Shown: piece by piece, positions 11,247 through 22,775 of the stretch | How the letters are laid out: each line of letters starts with the position of its first letter | Position numbering within the stretch: position 1 is the first letter of the stretch | Origin: Heterotrichella gracilis | Lineage: Eukaryota; Sar; Xanthophyceae; Tribonematales; Xanthonemataceae | DNA length: 64,000 nucleotides | Direction: 5' to 3' | NCBI GenBank assembly: GCA_032358255.1 | Contig: JAULBX010032367.1 | Coordinates: forward strand, 62,001-126,000 | Program-made: the position numbers and the translations under genes | The notes under the pieces: generated by a model | Told to the model about the DNA's origin: nothing | Databases searched by the model: none | What the model saw: the letters and a program-made list of their open reading frames with translations, nothing else

Positions 11247-13616
11247 TTATTGCTCACTGTTAGTGCCTGACTGTGCACCATTCAACACTTCTAATGCATG
11301 GTGCTGTTGTGAAAGGCGCCTGGCAAGCATAGCCAAAAACAAGTCCTGTGGGACAACCAAATGATCATTCTCATGCACATCCCAGTCAAATTTTGTTGCA
11401 AAAGCTGTGGAAATGTTCAACTTCGTCCCCACAAAAGTGACATTGCTGCCAAAAACGTTTGGCACAGGACCCCCCCCCATTGTGGAACAGTTGCAGTGCA
11501 AATTCCAGAGTGTTGTGCGGGCTGCAGTGTTCTGCCCACGCGTTGGCTTCCCACTACTCACCAACACCCTGGTCCCTCGACCAACATCCACATCTGTGAC
11601 CAGCGTACCGTAAGGGGCAGCGCGGTGGAAATCAATGTTGACATCAACTCCTGAACCCGCACGAAACACCGTGTTGACCGAAAACCATTCCACCGTGAGG
11701 TCATGCACGTACTTTGACCCAATGTAGAAATGCGACAAGACGTTGTCTACCCCTTGCCCCACATTCAGACCATGGTGACCATGTGCGCCTTTAGAATTCG
11801 GCCAAGCTGATCTGGGAAAATTGGACCGAACGTGGACATTATTCACTGTGCAAAAAGATGCCCCATCAAGAGAAAGCGCAAAATCGGCATTGAGTATCTC
11901 AACAGCATTAACCCAACAATGCTTTGCATTCAGCATAAAAATGCCATTCCACCCTCGTTCCTGAAAATGACCTCTATAATGCTCTTGCGGAAACTCTATA
12001 GTAAGGCTATCAACACCAACCTCCTCGATTAGCCCGTCATATGTATGCAACCGAGGCTGCCACTCGGGGCGCACATCATACGGCAAGACCCTCTCCAACT
12101 CCACTGTCTCTCCCACCGACAGTACCCTCGATGGAAATCGCAGAAAGCAATTCAAATCGCGCTCGTCATGCAGCAATCCCTGCCAATCATGAATAGCTGC
12201 ATTGCCGTAGAGATAGGAGATCAAGCTGCCATCTCCAGGGTCGCTGCAACACAATACAACCCACTTTCCCACCCCCAGCTGGCTCGCGCTATCAACCACC
12301 AAAAGGGTCGATCCACGCTTTGCGGGCTGCACAACCTTTGCCAGCACCTGTGTTTGTGCTGGCCATGCCCCACCAACAAAGTTGATCAAGCCCGGCTTGA
12401 AGCTCCATTGGGAATAGTTCCAAGCATCGCGCACATTCCCATAGAGGTCCTCCAGGCTTTTGTCGAACCGCAAGATGGTTTTGCCCATGCCATCCCCCTT
12501 CAGAAACACGCGGCTGCTGCTGATGTTCATTTGCGAGGACAGCGTGTAGACGCCTTCAGTCAAGTGTATTGTGCCACCATCCTTTAGGCTGCGTATGGAA
12601 TCCAGGATGGTGTGCGCAGCGTCCCTTGAGATGTTGTGGGGATGCAGCACGACGATGGGTTCCCGCGCCTGAAACATCTGCTGCGAATGATGGTACCCTC
12701 CATATGAGTAGTCCTGGATGCGGCCAGTTGGGTCCCAGAGATCACCCGCCTGCCTCCAAAACTGCGAATGGGCCCCCACATTGGTACCGTTGACAGCATG
12801 GGTAGCTGCATGCTGTAGCGCTGCTTCACACGACGGTAGCCAGGCGTCCAACTGGGTGTACAGGAAGGGTGAACCCCAGACGTGGTCCAGCGCGGCTGTC
12901 GATTGCTGGCAGCACCACCCGTAGGAGTTCTGGATGTAGACGAGAAGCTTGTCAGCAGGGAAAGCCTGCCTCAGCTCCCTGATGTGCGTCTCCACCGCTG
13001 CAAAGCGTCTGTGCCAGTCCCCATTCCTGTCACACCTCCCCGAGGCTGCTGCTTGCTCGGGTGCAAACTGCTCAAGATGGCCGCTGCCGGTACCAAACAG
13101 TGCGCGTTGCAAGAAACTCACACCTTCTGGAGAGCGGATGGCAGCCTGCCAATTTTGCGTGGCAAAAACTGTGCCCTGGCCATCCGCGTCAAAGGCCACC
13201 AGTGCCTCTCCCCCACAGGCGGCAGCCAGCCCAATAACAAGGTGACAGGTGTGGTTGGCAGCTTCAAGGAACCGGCCTTGACCACTGCCGCTTGCACCTG
13301 CGAGAGCCAAGAAGCCTTCAGCAGCTGAGAATATACCATGTGTTGCCGAGGGTGATAGGCACTGGCACTGGATACAACAGGGCTGCGAGGAACGCCCTGT
13401 CCTTGAGCAGCAAGATGCAGCGCTGTCACTAGGGAACAAAGAACTGAAGACCATGATGCAACAATGCAGCTTACAAGCCGTTGGCTTTGGTTCCACATAG
13501 ATGCCACAGGGTGGGGGTTGCAGATGTGTTGGCTCACCATGCAAGCACAAAGTCAACAACAGGTACAGGTGCGCTGCTAGGTGCGCTGCGAGCCGGAGTG
13601 ACCGCCCTTTCTGCAT
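11247..13616 (-). CDS. secreted parallel beta-helix (pectin-lyase-like) protein, intronless
   Basis: This is one uninterrupted frame of about 789 residues. The start at 13616 is preferred over the upstream ATG at 13685 because it gives a signal peptide (MQKGRSLRLAAH followed by a Leu-rich core, LYLLLTLCLHG). About 300 residues of unknown fold with many Cys come first. Then DGGTIHLTEGVYTL and VFLKGDGMGKTIL mark the start of a right-handed beta-helix like that of pectate lyase and related carbohydrate-active proteins, running on through NDFALSLDGASF-type rungs. Several N-glycosylation sequons are visible (for example NHT, NGT, NYS, NCS, NVT). Catalytic residues cannot be assigned, so it may cleave or only bind a polysaccharide. 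It is the only long intronless gene here, which could reflect gene transfer or retroposition. Confidence 0.7.
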   Translation of the reverse strand: MQKGRSLRLAAHLAAHLYLLLTLCLHGEPTHLQPPPCGIYVEPKPTACKLHCCIMVFSSLFPSDSAASCCSRTGRSSQPCCIQCQCLSPSATHGIFSAAEGFLALAGASGSGQGRFLEAANHTCHLVIGLAAACGGEALVAFDADGQGTVFATQNWQAAIRSPEGVSFLQRALFGTGSGHLEQFAPEQAAASGRCDRNGDWHRRFAAVETHIRELRQAFPADKLLVYIQNSYGWCCQQSTAALDHVWGSPFLYTQLDAWLPSCEAALQHAATHAVNGTNVGAHSQFWRQAGDLWDPTGRIQDYSYGGYHHSQQMFQAREPIVVLHPHNISRDAAHTILDSIRSLKDGGTIHLTEGVYTLSSQMNISSSRVFLKGDGMGKTILRFDKSLEDLYGNVRDAWNYSQWSFKPGLINFVGGAWPAQTQVLAKVVQPAKRGSTLLVVDSASQLGVGKWVVLCCSDPGDGSLISYLYGNAAIHDWQGLLHDERDLNCFLRFPSRVLSVGETVELERVLPYDVRPEWQPRLHTYDGLIEEVGVDSLTIEFPQEHYRGHFQERGWNGIFMLNAKHCWVNAVEILNADFALSLDGASFCTVNNVHVRSNFPRSAWPNSKGAHGHHGLNVGQGVDNVLSHFYIGSKYVHDLTVEWFSVNTVFRAGSGVDVNIDFHRAAPYGTLVTDVDVGRGTRVLVSSGKPTRGQNTAARTTLWNLHCNCSTMGGGPVPNVFGSNVTFVGTKLNISTAFATKFDWDVHENDHLVVPQDLFLAMLARRLSQQHHALEVLNGAQSGTNSEQ

Positions 13617-14200
13617 TGGGGCATATTGCTCCCCAGTGCAGTAATGAACGTTGGTCGCCCACAACCCTACCCAATCACAATTCAAAACACCATGGTGCCA
13701 GCAGTACCAAGCTCAGTTGTGAAAGAGTTGGAGGGGGGTAAAAGCACCCATTGCAGGTGTCCGGACTTGGTTAGCGACCAGTTGGACGTCAGGATAACAG
13801 AATGACTTAATATTGATGAAGGGCCCGCCGCAATTGGGCTTCTCTTTTGCATGCATGCATGTGCTCCATTCCTCCCCTGAACCACAGGAAACTGGGGAGG
13901 AAAACTTTCAAGTTTGACCCACCCATCCCATTTCGTTGTGAAATTATCGATAGAGTCGTGGTAATCCAGTTATCGATAGAGTCGTGACAAGCTCAAAGTG
14001 CACAAAGTGTCCGTTGGCGGTGAGAAGGGCAAACTAGTCAAACTTGGCAACGGTCTTGCTCGAGGTATACCTAAGGCGTTCCCATAGGTCAACGTACTCT
14101 GAGGTGTACGGTAGTCTAGTACATGTAGACCAACGTATTCTGTTCAGTTACTGTGCGTCCTTGCAGAGCTGACTCTGGATGTGAGCCAGTATTTGCAAGC
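13617..14200. other. intergenic region between two divergent genes
   Basis: This is the shared upstream region of the beta-helix gene (minus) and the low-complexity gene (plus). A direct repeat of TTATCGATAGAGTCGTG occurs at about 13945 and 13971, each copy holding the palindrome ATCGAT. It could be a binding site, but nothing further supports that. Confidence 0.35.
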
Positions 14201-17200
14201 ATGGGATCCCAGGGTAGTCTGCAGTACAACCAGCTGGAATACGGGCTACTGGATTTGGACGACGCTTCTGGGTTTGATCAAGAGTTCTTGCTGGATGCTG
14301 GGGACCAGTCAGACAATGAAGTCAACCACAGCCAGCTTTTCGCCTTGTCCCCTGCAACCTCCCCAGTGAAGCCCAGGCAGTCAAGCCCCATGAGGTCAAA
14401 GGCAGCCAACTTCGCTGAGGTACCCACACCAGTGCCAAAGCCACTGCGCAGCTCCAGAGAGAAGCTGTTTGGCACCAGTGCCACAGGGTCAACGCAGGTA
14501 CAACGTCAAACTTGACACACATGCTTCTTCCTTGCTGTATTCACCTGTGCAAGCTTCCACCTGTGCGAGCTTCCATTGCAGCCCTGGCCCCTCAACATGC
14601 ATAAAGTGTAGGCCACGAACAAACCACTTGCTGCTGCATTGCAGGACCCGCTGCCAGAGGAGCACACAAGCCCCGAGTTTGAGGTTGCTGGCCCCAGCTG
14701 GATGTCTGCATTTGCTGGAGTGCAAGGCGACCCACGCAGGCAGAGCATTGCCATAACAAACAGCTTCAACTGCTTCACAAGGAGTGCAAAGGAAGAGGAC
14801 CTGCTGTGCTTCTCTGCTACTTGTGAGGTGAGTGGCTAGCCAAAGGTTTAGGTGCATTTCCGCAGTATGTATACAGTAGGGGGTCAAAGCATAGATGTTG
14901 TAGATGTCATTCCCGTACAGGCGTGCCCTGTTGGCACTGCGTGTACCCAATCTCTATTACTCCATGTTTCACAGTCATGGACAGTCAAGTCAGGTCAGAA
15001 GTGACTAACCCAAAGATTGCATAATGCATGTGAAGCGTACCCGTTGCGACCATGCCATGACGGGTCTCACGACTGGCTGCAGGGTGACGTCCCTAGCCTA
15101 CAGGGGTCATGGCCAGAGCGCATTCCCCTCAGCCCGCTGAGCAGCCCCACAGCCTTGCAGAAGCGGTTCAGCGGCAGCTCAAAACCAGTTCCCGGGAGCG
15201 AAGTACCTTTGTTTGGGGGTGCCCAGGACTTGGCTGATGAGAACGTGATGCCGTTGCGCTCCACATCACCTGACCTCATCAGCAAGGCCAGGCCAGCAGA
15301 CAGGCGTCCCAGGGAGGCTTCTGTCAGGGACAGCTTGGATGTCTTTTCCAACATCGCTCATGACGACGGTGCTGAGTCAGAGTGGAGGGACATGCGGATC
15401 AGCACATACCTGCTGCCCAGCTGCAATGAAGCCAAGGACAGGTTTGGGTTGGGAGGGGCGCTGCCGGTGATTGAGGAGAGCAACGAGTCCCCCCGGCACT
15501 CTGAATCGGGAGCCGAGCCTCCCCAGCTGATGTCCAATGCAAGCATGGACCCTGCCGATGTGGCCACTGCCCATGCAGCGCACAATGCGGGCACTTCAGG
15601 GCAGGAGCAGGCACAGCCTGGTGACCACGGGACCAATGCCGTGCCACTGCGGCCGGGCGGAGGCAACCATGCTGAATCCACAGCAGCAGCAACGGGAAGC
15701 CATCATGCGGGTCAACCGCCTGCTTCCTCGAGATCGCCATCCCGCAACAGCAAGCCCATGCAGGCTGCACCTGCAGTGTCGCCTGCCAAGCCGCGGGCGT
15801 TCTCCAAGCTGCGGCCCCCATCTAGCAGGAATGCCTTCTTTGATTCTGGCCTGAACTTGACAGCTAAGGCAACGCACAGGTAATGGATCACACATAGATT
15901 ACCATGTTTGGTCTTGTGACGCATTTACACGCATTGTTGCATGGCATGCATTGGAGCCGCGATCCTGCATGCATCATTTTCCACCTGGGGCACGCACAGT
16001 CACATGCAATCCCTCATGCATGATGTCTCTGGTAACATGGTGGTTGGCAATGCAGGTTGAGCATCGGTGGCGCACCCAGCCCAGCAAGAACCACCAAGCC
16101 TGTCGCAAAGGAGCAGCTGCCCAGCCCTAGCAAGGTGCTTGCGGCAATGGCATCCAGGTCTAATACAGCGGCCAGCCGCAGCCCTGTCAGGTCCTCGCCA
16201 TCAAAGCTGCCTATTCAGCAACGGGGACCTTCTCACGGCATTCAGCAGCAGGCCTCGCCGCGGGTAGTGCCAGCTGCTGCTCATCCTATGCCTCGGTTGC
16301 CGAATCCCAGGGATGCTGGCACAGCGCCGCTGCCATCAACAAGCTCCCCAGCTGGATTTGGCGGCGGTAAGGAGGTACCCCTTCGCCCACAGAAAACCCC
16401 TCCTTCGCCCGTACGGTGGGCCCTCCCACAGCAACCAGCTGGGAATTCCAAACCCCATGGCAGCACCAATGTCCCCAGCCGCCTTGGCAGACCTCCTTCG
16501 TCGGCGCAGCCCAAAGCAGGTGCATCGCCAACCGGTGCTGCTGCTGCTGCCGCACATGTTACCCCACACAAGGGGCCAGGCACCACTGGTGAGGTCTCCA
16601 ACCTCAGGAACCGGTTTGCCAACCTCATGAGCAAGGGCAGCCCGGCAGCGCACAAGGAGAGCGTGAAGCCATCGCCGGTGGGGACGCCCTCCAGCCGCAT
16701 CCCATCACCGAGATCTGCAATGAGGGCATCACCAGCATCCGCGGTAAGTTGACGCCACTCTTTGGCGGTGTTTGCCACTTTGACATTGCCATGCTGGCCA
16801 ACAACAACACTAGGTTTGCCAACCTTGAAATCTTGATCAGTGCCCCTGCCTCAATCGTTGGCTGCATGTTTTGGCACAGCCCTGCACTGTGCGTTAATCA
16901 CCCTGCAAGCGAAGCCACCGTTCTATCGATCATAATAATTGCTGATAATAATCTGATCGCTGCAAGTGGGTCTTGCAGGTCAAGTATGCCACACCCAAGT
17001 CGGCCGATTTTGCCTCCAGGCTGGAGCATGTGTTGGGGGCTGGGGATGAAGCTGCATTCAAAGGTAACCAAAGCAATGCCATTGCGCACTTGTGGGTATG
17101 GAAAGCAGACTTGCAACATCCATGTGCGGGAATGGTGTGAGGGCATGCTCCTCATCTGTGACCAGAAGTTGGAGTGTGTCTAGTCGGTTTTCGAGTAGTG

Positions 17201-17417
17201 GCTGGCAGTTCCCATGAGACGACCCACGGGTGCCCATGTTGGACTTGGCCCTAAGGGTTTAGGTCTTAGGTTTTGGCTTGACATAGGTGTGCACCATGTA
17301 GGTTGTGGAGGGGGCCTGAAGAACTCGCCAGTGTACCAGCAGCCCCCCAGCAGCGGCTCGCAGATCCAGCGTGTGGATCCAGAGGAGAGGCACTGGCGGG
17401 AGTGGGATGGTGCATGA
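14201..17417 (+). CDS. Ser/Pro/Ala-rich protein of unknown function
   Basis: Exons 14201-14497, 14645-14827, 15083-15879, 16056-16743, 16979-17063 and 17302-17417 close in phase into 721 residues. The start MGSQGSLQYNQLEYGLLDLD gives an acidic, structured-looking N-terminus. Most of the rest is low complexity, rich in Ser-Pro, Thr-Pro and Arg, with many possible proline-directed phosphorylation sites. Two patches look ordered: MRISTYLLPSCNEAKDRFG in exon 3, and NLRNRFANLMSKG near the end of exon 4, followed by a small helical exon (VKYATPKSADFASRLEHVLG). I do not recognise the family. A cytoskeleton- or cell-cycle-linked scaffold would fit the composition, but that is only a guess. Confidence 0.65.
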
Positions 17418-18245
17418 TGGCAAGCGCTGGGGTCTGGGTTGCGATGGTCACCACTGCAAACAATTTTTTAGCTAGAGACTGCTGCATATAATCATACCCC
17501 ACTTGTGCATTTGTTATGAACTGCAGGAGTACCCATATCAAAGTTGTATCATTGTGAGAGGCGTGCTGCAATGTTTGTTGCTCTGTACCCTTGAGTGTCG
17601 GATAAATAGCTGCGTTACTTCTTGTACTATTCTTAAGGCACTTACAAGCAGAACTCTTGGTACCTGTTGACAAACACAAACCACTACATTTGCGGCGCAG
17701 TGTTCATGCCATGGTGTTAAACTTTGTAACCCTCGACAATGAGTTGTTCATTCCCTGGGACTGGATGGGAGTCTCAAGCCTATGCACTCAATGTACTTTC
17801 TCAGTGCCATATAGGACTGTGTGATGCCGGGAAGGGTCTTGGGGGAGGATATACGCTCCTCTAGCTACAAATATATGCCTTGCCATGGCCTAGGCCAGGC
17901 CAGGGCCTCATAAACCCTAAGGAAGGGTCATGGATCGCTTCCATCGTGCCATCTTTTGAGGATAGCCCTGCAACACACTTTTGGCGCATACGTGCCGCGT
18001 TCACCTCATGTACGCTTGCAACTCGGTCCAGGGTCGTGCATTGCCGTGCTAGTTCGCTTGCCAAGACGTGGCTGCAGATAACACTCGTTGTGCAGTGGGT
18101 CCAACCGGCTGCGCCCTTCCTTTGCTTACACAAGGGGTGCCTTTGCCTTGGCTGTCCTTAGCAGCAAACCCACTTTCGTGATGCGATAGCCTGGTGGGGC
18201 CAAGGAACTAGATTGCATCGCCTCAGTGCGACGTACGGTGCCGCC
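17418..18245. other. intergenic, no gene recognised
   Basis: This is 830 bp between two plus-strand genes. It should contain the 3' UTR of the upstream gene and the CYP97B promoter. I see no open frame with conserved features. Confidence 0.4.
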
Positions 18246-21200
18246 ATGGCGAGCCGACTGGTAGCATGCAGCAGCTCAGCGCCAGCCTGCAGCAGCATGA
18301 CAGCCAGCCTGAACGCAAGGGGCGCTGGGCTGAGACAACCATCCACCCTCCACCTCCTGCGGCGAGCGCCCGCTCCCCGGCACCAGCACACCACCCGGCG
18401 CGGGCCGTGCAAGGTCAGCGCGCTGGGGCCCGCCGCGGGCATCGCCCTGTTCTTCGCACCCGGCCTCGCTGCCACTGCCTATGCCTTCTACAAGGGCAAG
18501 GGCAACTTCGCAGACGGCTTCAGCAGGTTGCTGACAGAGGTCAGCCAGGGCTACTTCCAGCCTGACGTGGGCGGAAAGACCATACCTGTGGCGGAGGGCG
18601 AGCTGTCTGACCTGGCGGGGGACGAGCCGCTGTTCAAGGCACTGTACAAATGGTAAGCAACCCACCACATTGACTGCCCCTGCCGTGGTTTAGGAAAACT
18701 TGGAGCTTCATGCGGCGATGCATGTGTTGGAATGCTTGTGTGGCATATGGAGCACAGGCCAACTGATGTGGCCCGCCCATGCCACATCATGCGCTCACAC
18801 ATGTTTGGCCACCCCCCAGGTTCCTGGACAGCGGGGGCGTGTTCAAGCTGGTATTTGGGCCCAAGGCCTTCATCGTGATCTCGGACCCGGTGGTGGCGCG
18901 CCACCTGCTCAAGGTGAGGCCAGGCACCCAGCACTGCATCCATCCTTCAAGAAAAGTACAAGCGCAGTGGGCATGTCATGCTGGCTGGTCAGGCGTCTGG
19001 CTGATATGGCAGCGCTGTGCTGCTCAACAGCGCCTGCTCATACATGTTGCTCACCATCAATGAACAGCGTACAAAGTCAACGAAGGTGGTCGCCAAAGTC
19101 CCCATGCTCAGCACTGCCACGCAGAATTCACCGCACTACACTGCCCTAATGCACCACCAACCATCCACCCCACCTCCATTGACCGCTCCAGGACAACGCC
19201 TTCAACTACGACAAGGGCGTCCTGGCCGAAATCCTGGAGCCCATCATGGGGAAGGGCCTCATCCCCGCTGACCTTGTCACCTGGAAGCCCCGGCGGCGCG
19301 AGATCGTGCCTGCCTTCCACAAGGCCTACCTGGAGGCGTCTGTGGCCATGTTTGGGAGGTGCACACAGCAGACGGTCAGCAAGCTGTGGGCGGCCACCGA
19401 GGGGGACAAGGTGGGGAAATTGAAGAATTACACAATTAAACTTATAGTTATTATTAAGTATTATACTTGAGAGGTTGGGTGAGTGGAAGAGGGCGGCAGC
19501 ACAAGGATGTGTGCATTGCGGGAAAAGGGAGGGAGGTGCGTGCACTACTTGGGAGGGTGTATAGGGTTTAGGGTTTAGGAGCGTGGGATGATTGACAGGG
19601 AAGCAAGGGCATGAAGAAGACAAAGAAGGAGTTACCTCTGTGATCCCGCCGGGCTTCTTATAGGGGCCATACTTTTGCTACATCTCACCCGTCTACATGC
19701 ATGCCAATCCATGGTCTTGCGCAACACCTGCATCAACCAAAATTAGATACACCATTTGCGCAGACACACGCCATAGTGGTGCATGGGCTGCAGGTGTCAC
19801 CCTGCGTCAGTAGGGTTTTAACCTAGGATTTATGTGCATGTGCAGGGTGCTGTGGTTGACATGGAGACCGAGTTTCTGAACCTAGGGCTGGACATCATCG
19901 GCCTGGGGGTGTTCAACTACCAGTTTGGATCAATCACCACAGAGTCGCCAGTCATCAAGGTAGGCCAATCATCATCAACAGCATCAGCGCTCATCAAATG
20001 AGGGCACGTGGTCTTGATGTCCACAATGAAGGCACATGCATGGCAGCGGGTGCATGGCATTGACGCATCGTTGGGTCCCCATGCAAACTTGCATGAATTT
20101 GGGCTCTAGTGCGCCACTGGCTCGCACACCCACCCACACTACAGTTACCATACCCACCACCACCCACATCTCCCCCTACCATATCCCAACCTCCAGCCTA
20201 CCACCGCATGCCCTCCTGCTCCTTGCTGCTTCACTCGCCCACCCCCCTTTCAACACCCTCCCTGCCAGGCTGTGTACGGGGTCCTGAAGGAGGCCGAGCA
20301 CCGCTCCACCTTCTACATCCCCTACTGGAACATCCCCCTCACCCGCTACCTGGTCCCCCGCCAAGTCAAGTTCAACGCCGACCTCAAGGTGATCAACCAG
20401 TGCCTGGATGAGCTCATCGCGCAGGCAAAGGCAACCAGGCGGGTGGAGGATGTGGAGGCGCTGCAGGCCAGGGACTACTCCAAGGTGGGTGATGGTGGCG
20501 GTGGCGGGTGTGGGGTGATTGTGGTGGGGGGTGGGGTGGTGGGGGGAGGGGGGGGAGGACTGCACGCGGGTGGGTGGTAGTGGTGGTGGGGCCGGCGGAG
20601 ATAGTGGGTGGAGGATATGTAGGCGCTGCAGGCTAGGGACTACTCCAAGGTGGGTGGTGATGGTCTATCTGACAAGGAGCTGCATGATGACCTCATGACC
20701 ATGCGCATCAGACTCTACTTGCGTTAGCACATACCCTCACAACCCTCCATCCCCTTCCCCCCTTTCAATACCCAAACTTTAAAATAACAGTCACCTTCTC
20801 ACCCATTAGGTTGCCGACCCCAGCCTCCTGCGCTTCCTGGTTGACCTGCGCGATGCTGACCTGTCAGACAAGCAGCTACGGGATGACCTCATGACCATGC
20901 TCATAGGATACTACCCGCACTGGCACACGCTGTCACAACCCTCCATCCCCTCCCCCTTCCAATCCCCACATTGAAACCATAACATTCCCCATTCTCACCA
21001 CTCAGGTTGCTGACCCCAGCCTCCTGCGCTTCCTGGTGGACCTGCGGGATGCCGACCTGTCAGACAAGCAGCTGCGGGACGACCTCATGACCATGCTCAT
21101 TGCTGGGCACGAGACCACTGCCGCGGTGCTGACCTGGGCGCTGTTCTGCGTGATGCAGCACCCAGAGTCTGAGCGCAGGGTGCTGGAGGAGATTGAGAGA

Positions 21201-22775
21201 GTGGTGACCAGCGAGATGCCGAGTGAGTACAGTGCTCGGGGGGGTGACAGGGACAGGCAGCTTACATGTTCGTTACATGTTTTGTTTGAAAATGAAATGA
21301 TGAAATTGGAATGTCCATTCTATTATTTCCTATTGCATTTTTACTCTTAATTTATTAATACTCTAGCATCCCTCTAAAATCATATATTTGATTTTAATAA
21401 GTGACCTGTGAAATTGCAGATGGGTAGGCATGCAGGCCGTCTAAGCACCATTGACCCCCCCTTTTCTCCTGTGCAGCCATCCAGGAGCTGAACCAGCTGA
21501 GCTACATCCGCACGGTGCTGTCAGAGTCCCTGCGCCTGTACCCACAGCCCCCCATCCTCATCAGGCGGTCGCTGGAGGCCGATGTGCTGCCTGCAGGGCT
21601 AGGGGGGGACCCCAACGGGTACCCCATCGGCAAGGGGGCTGACCTGTTCATCTCCGTGTGGAACCTGCACAGGTGGGTGAGGGATGCAGGGTTTCAGTGG
21701 TAGGGTCTATGGTTGGTGTGCTGGTCGTGGTGCTATTGTCATTTGCCGGCCTTCTGCCTGCAGCTCGTCTGGTTTTAAGGCCTATTACTTGCCTGTGTTC
21801 TGGATGCTCTTGCCATCTACGTCTCTGATCACACTCCGCAACGTGATCATTTTGTGATGCAACATGATCACATATGATCACACATGATTACACATGGATG
21901 ACCCTTGGAGATGACCACACTGTTGTTGCTCGATTGGTGACCTCCCTACCTGTGGAAGGATCTAGATGCAAGATGATCATACTCTGATGGAAAACGATCA
22001 CACTCCGATGCAACATGATTCATGAAACATGATCACAAATGCTGTCGCATGGCGCAGGTCTCCCCACCTGTGGAAGGACCCAGACGCGTTCCGGCCGGAG
22101 CGCTTCTCAGAGGAGTTCCAGAACCCGGGCTTCAACGGCAAGTGGGCGGGGTACCGGCCAGAGGCGCAGGGCTCCTCGCTGTACCCTAGCGAGGTTTCCT
22201 CGGACTTTGCCTTCATCCCCTTTGGCGGCGGGGCCAGAAAGTGTGTGGGCGACCAGTTTGCCATGCTGGAGGCCACTGTCATCTTTGTCATGCTCCTCAG
22301 GTGAGGCTGGCATGCATTGGATTTGGTTTTGTGATCTAGTATGAGAGGGTGAATGAACCTTGATGGAGCGTGGAGCATGCGCCAGACAGACTGGGTGGTT
22401 GAATGCAAGGCAGTGATTTGCTGTGCTGGGTGGTAATCTGTAGCATGCAGGCCTGACATCGATTTGGCCAAACAGGCATACTAAAGCACTCAGTGCAGCT
22501 CATCCACTCTTGCACTTGTCTGGCGGAGCATATAACACATGTCCGCGGCATAAGCAGCAGCCCTCTTTGGTTGGCGGTAAATCCAGCATGCCTGAGCTCT
22601 CCGCGGTGCCTGCTGCAGGGAATTCAAGTTTGAGTTTGTGACGGGGCCGGAGAGCGTGGGCATGGCGACCGGGGCCACAATACACACAGCTAATGGGCTG
22701 ATGGTGAAGGTCACCAGGCGGGAGGCAACCGCGCAGCAGAAGGCGTCCAGTGCAGCTACGCCAGTTGCAGCCTGA
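18246..22775 (+). CDS. CYP97B: cytochrome P450 CYP97B, plastid carotenoid-hydroxylase family
   Basis: Nine exons (18246-18652, 18820-18913, 19192-19410, 19846-19959, 20269-20484, 21006-21222, 21477-21672, 22058-22300, 22619-22775) give 620 residues in phase. The ATG lies in GCCGCCATGG and opens a Ser/Ala/Arg-rich likely transit peptide. Landmarks are AGHETT (383-388, I-helix oxygen-binding motif), ESLR (439-442, K-helix ExxR) and [17 protein letters not shown] with haem ligand Cys550. [20 protein letters not shown] and EAEHRSTFY favour CYP97B over CYP97A (LUT5) or CYP97C (LUT1). CYP97A and CYP97C hydroxylate carotene rings for lutein synthesis; CYP97B is less well defined. Intron 5 holds duplicated exon fragments (see the repeat entry). 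Confidence 0.92.
20439..21095 (+). repeat. tandem duplication of exon pieces inside the CYP97B gene
   Basis: The 5' part of exon 6 (21006 onward) and its upstream intron are repeated with a period of 196 bp. The word GACAAG(C/G)AGCT starts at 20671, 20867 and 21063. The middle copy (about 20814-20910) retains an AG acceptor and reads [15 protein letters not shown] in frame, but stops matching just before the AGHETT motif and has no GT donor there. A second duplication, about 165 bp apart, copies the end of exon 5 with its donor (20439-20495 into 20604-20660), and the copy has an in-frame TAG. Confidence 0.88.
21830..22040. repeat. degenerate ATGATCACA repeats in CYP97B intron 7
   Basis: Variants of GATGCAACATGATCACA and TGATCACACT recur at least six times between about 21835 and 22035. 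The GATCAC words are partly palindromic. The array ends only about 20 bp before the exon 8 acceptor. Confidence 0.5.

Noticed and set aside
12045-12587. A 180-residue plus-strand open frame
   Set aside because: It is antisense to the intronless beta-helix gene and has no motif of its own.
20814-20910. Middle CYP97B exon copy as a mutually exclusive alternative exon
   Set aside because: It lacks the donor and the AGHETT part; it stops matching before the motif, so it cannot replace exon 6.
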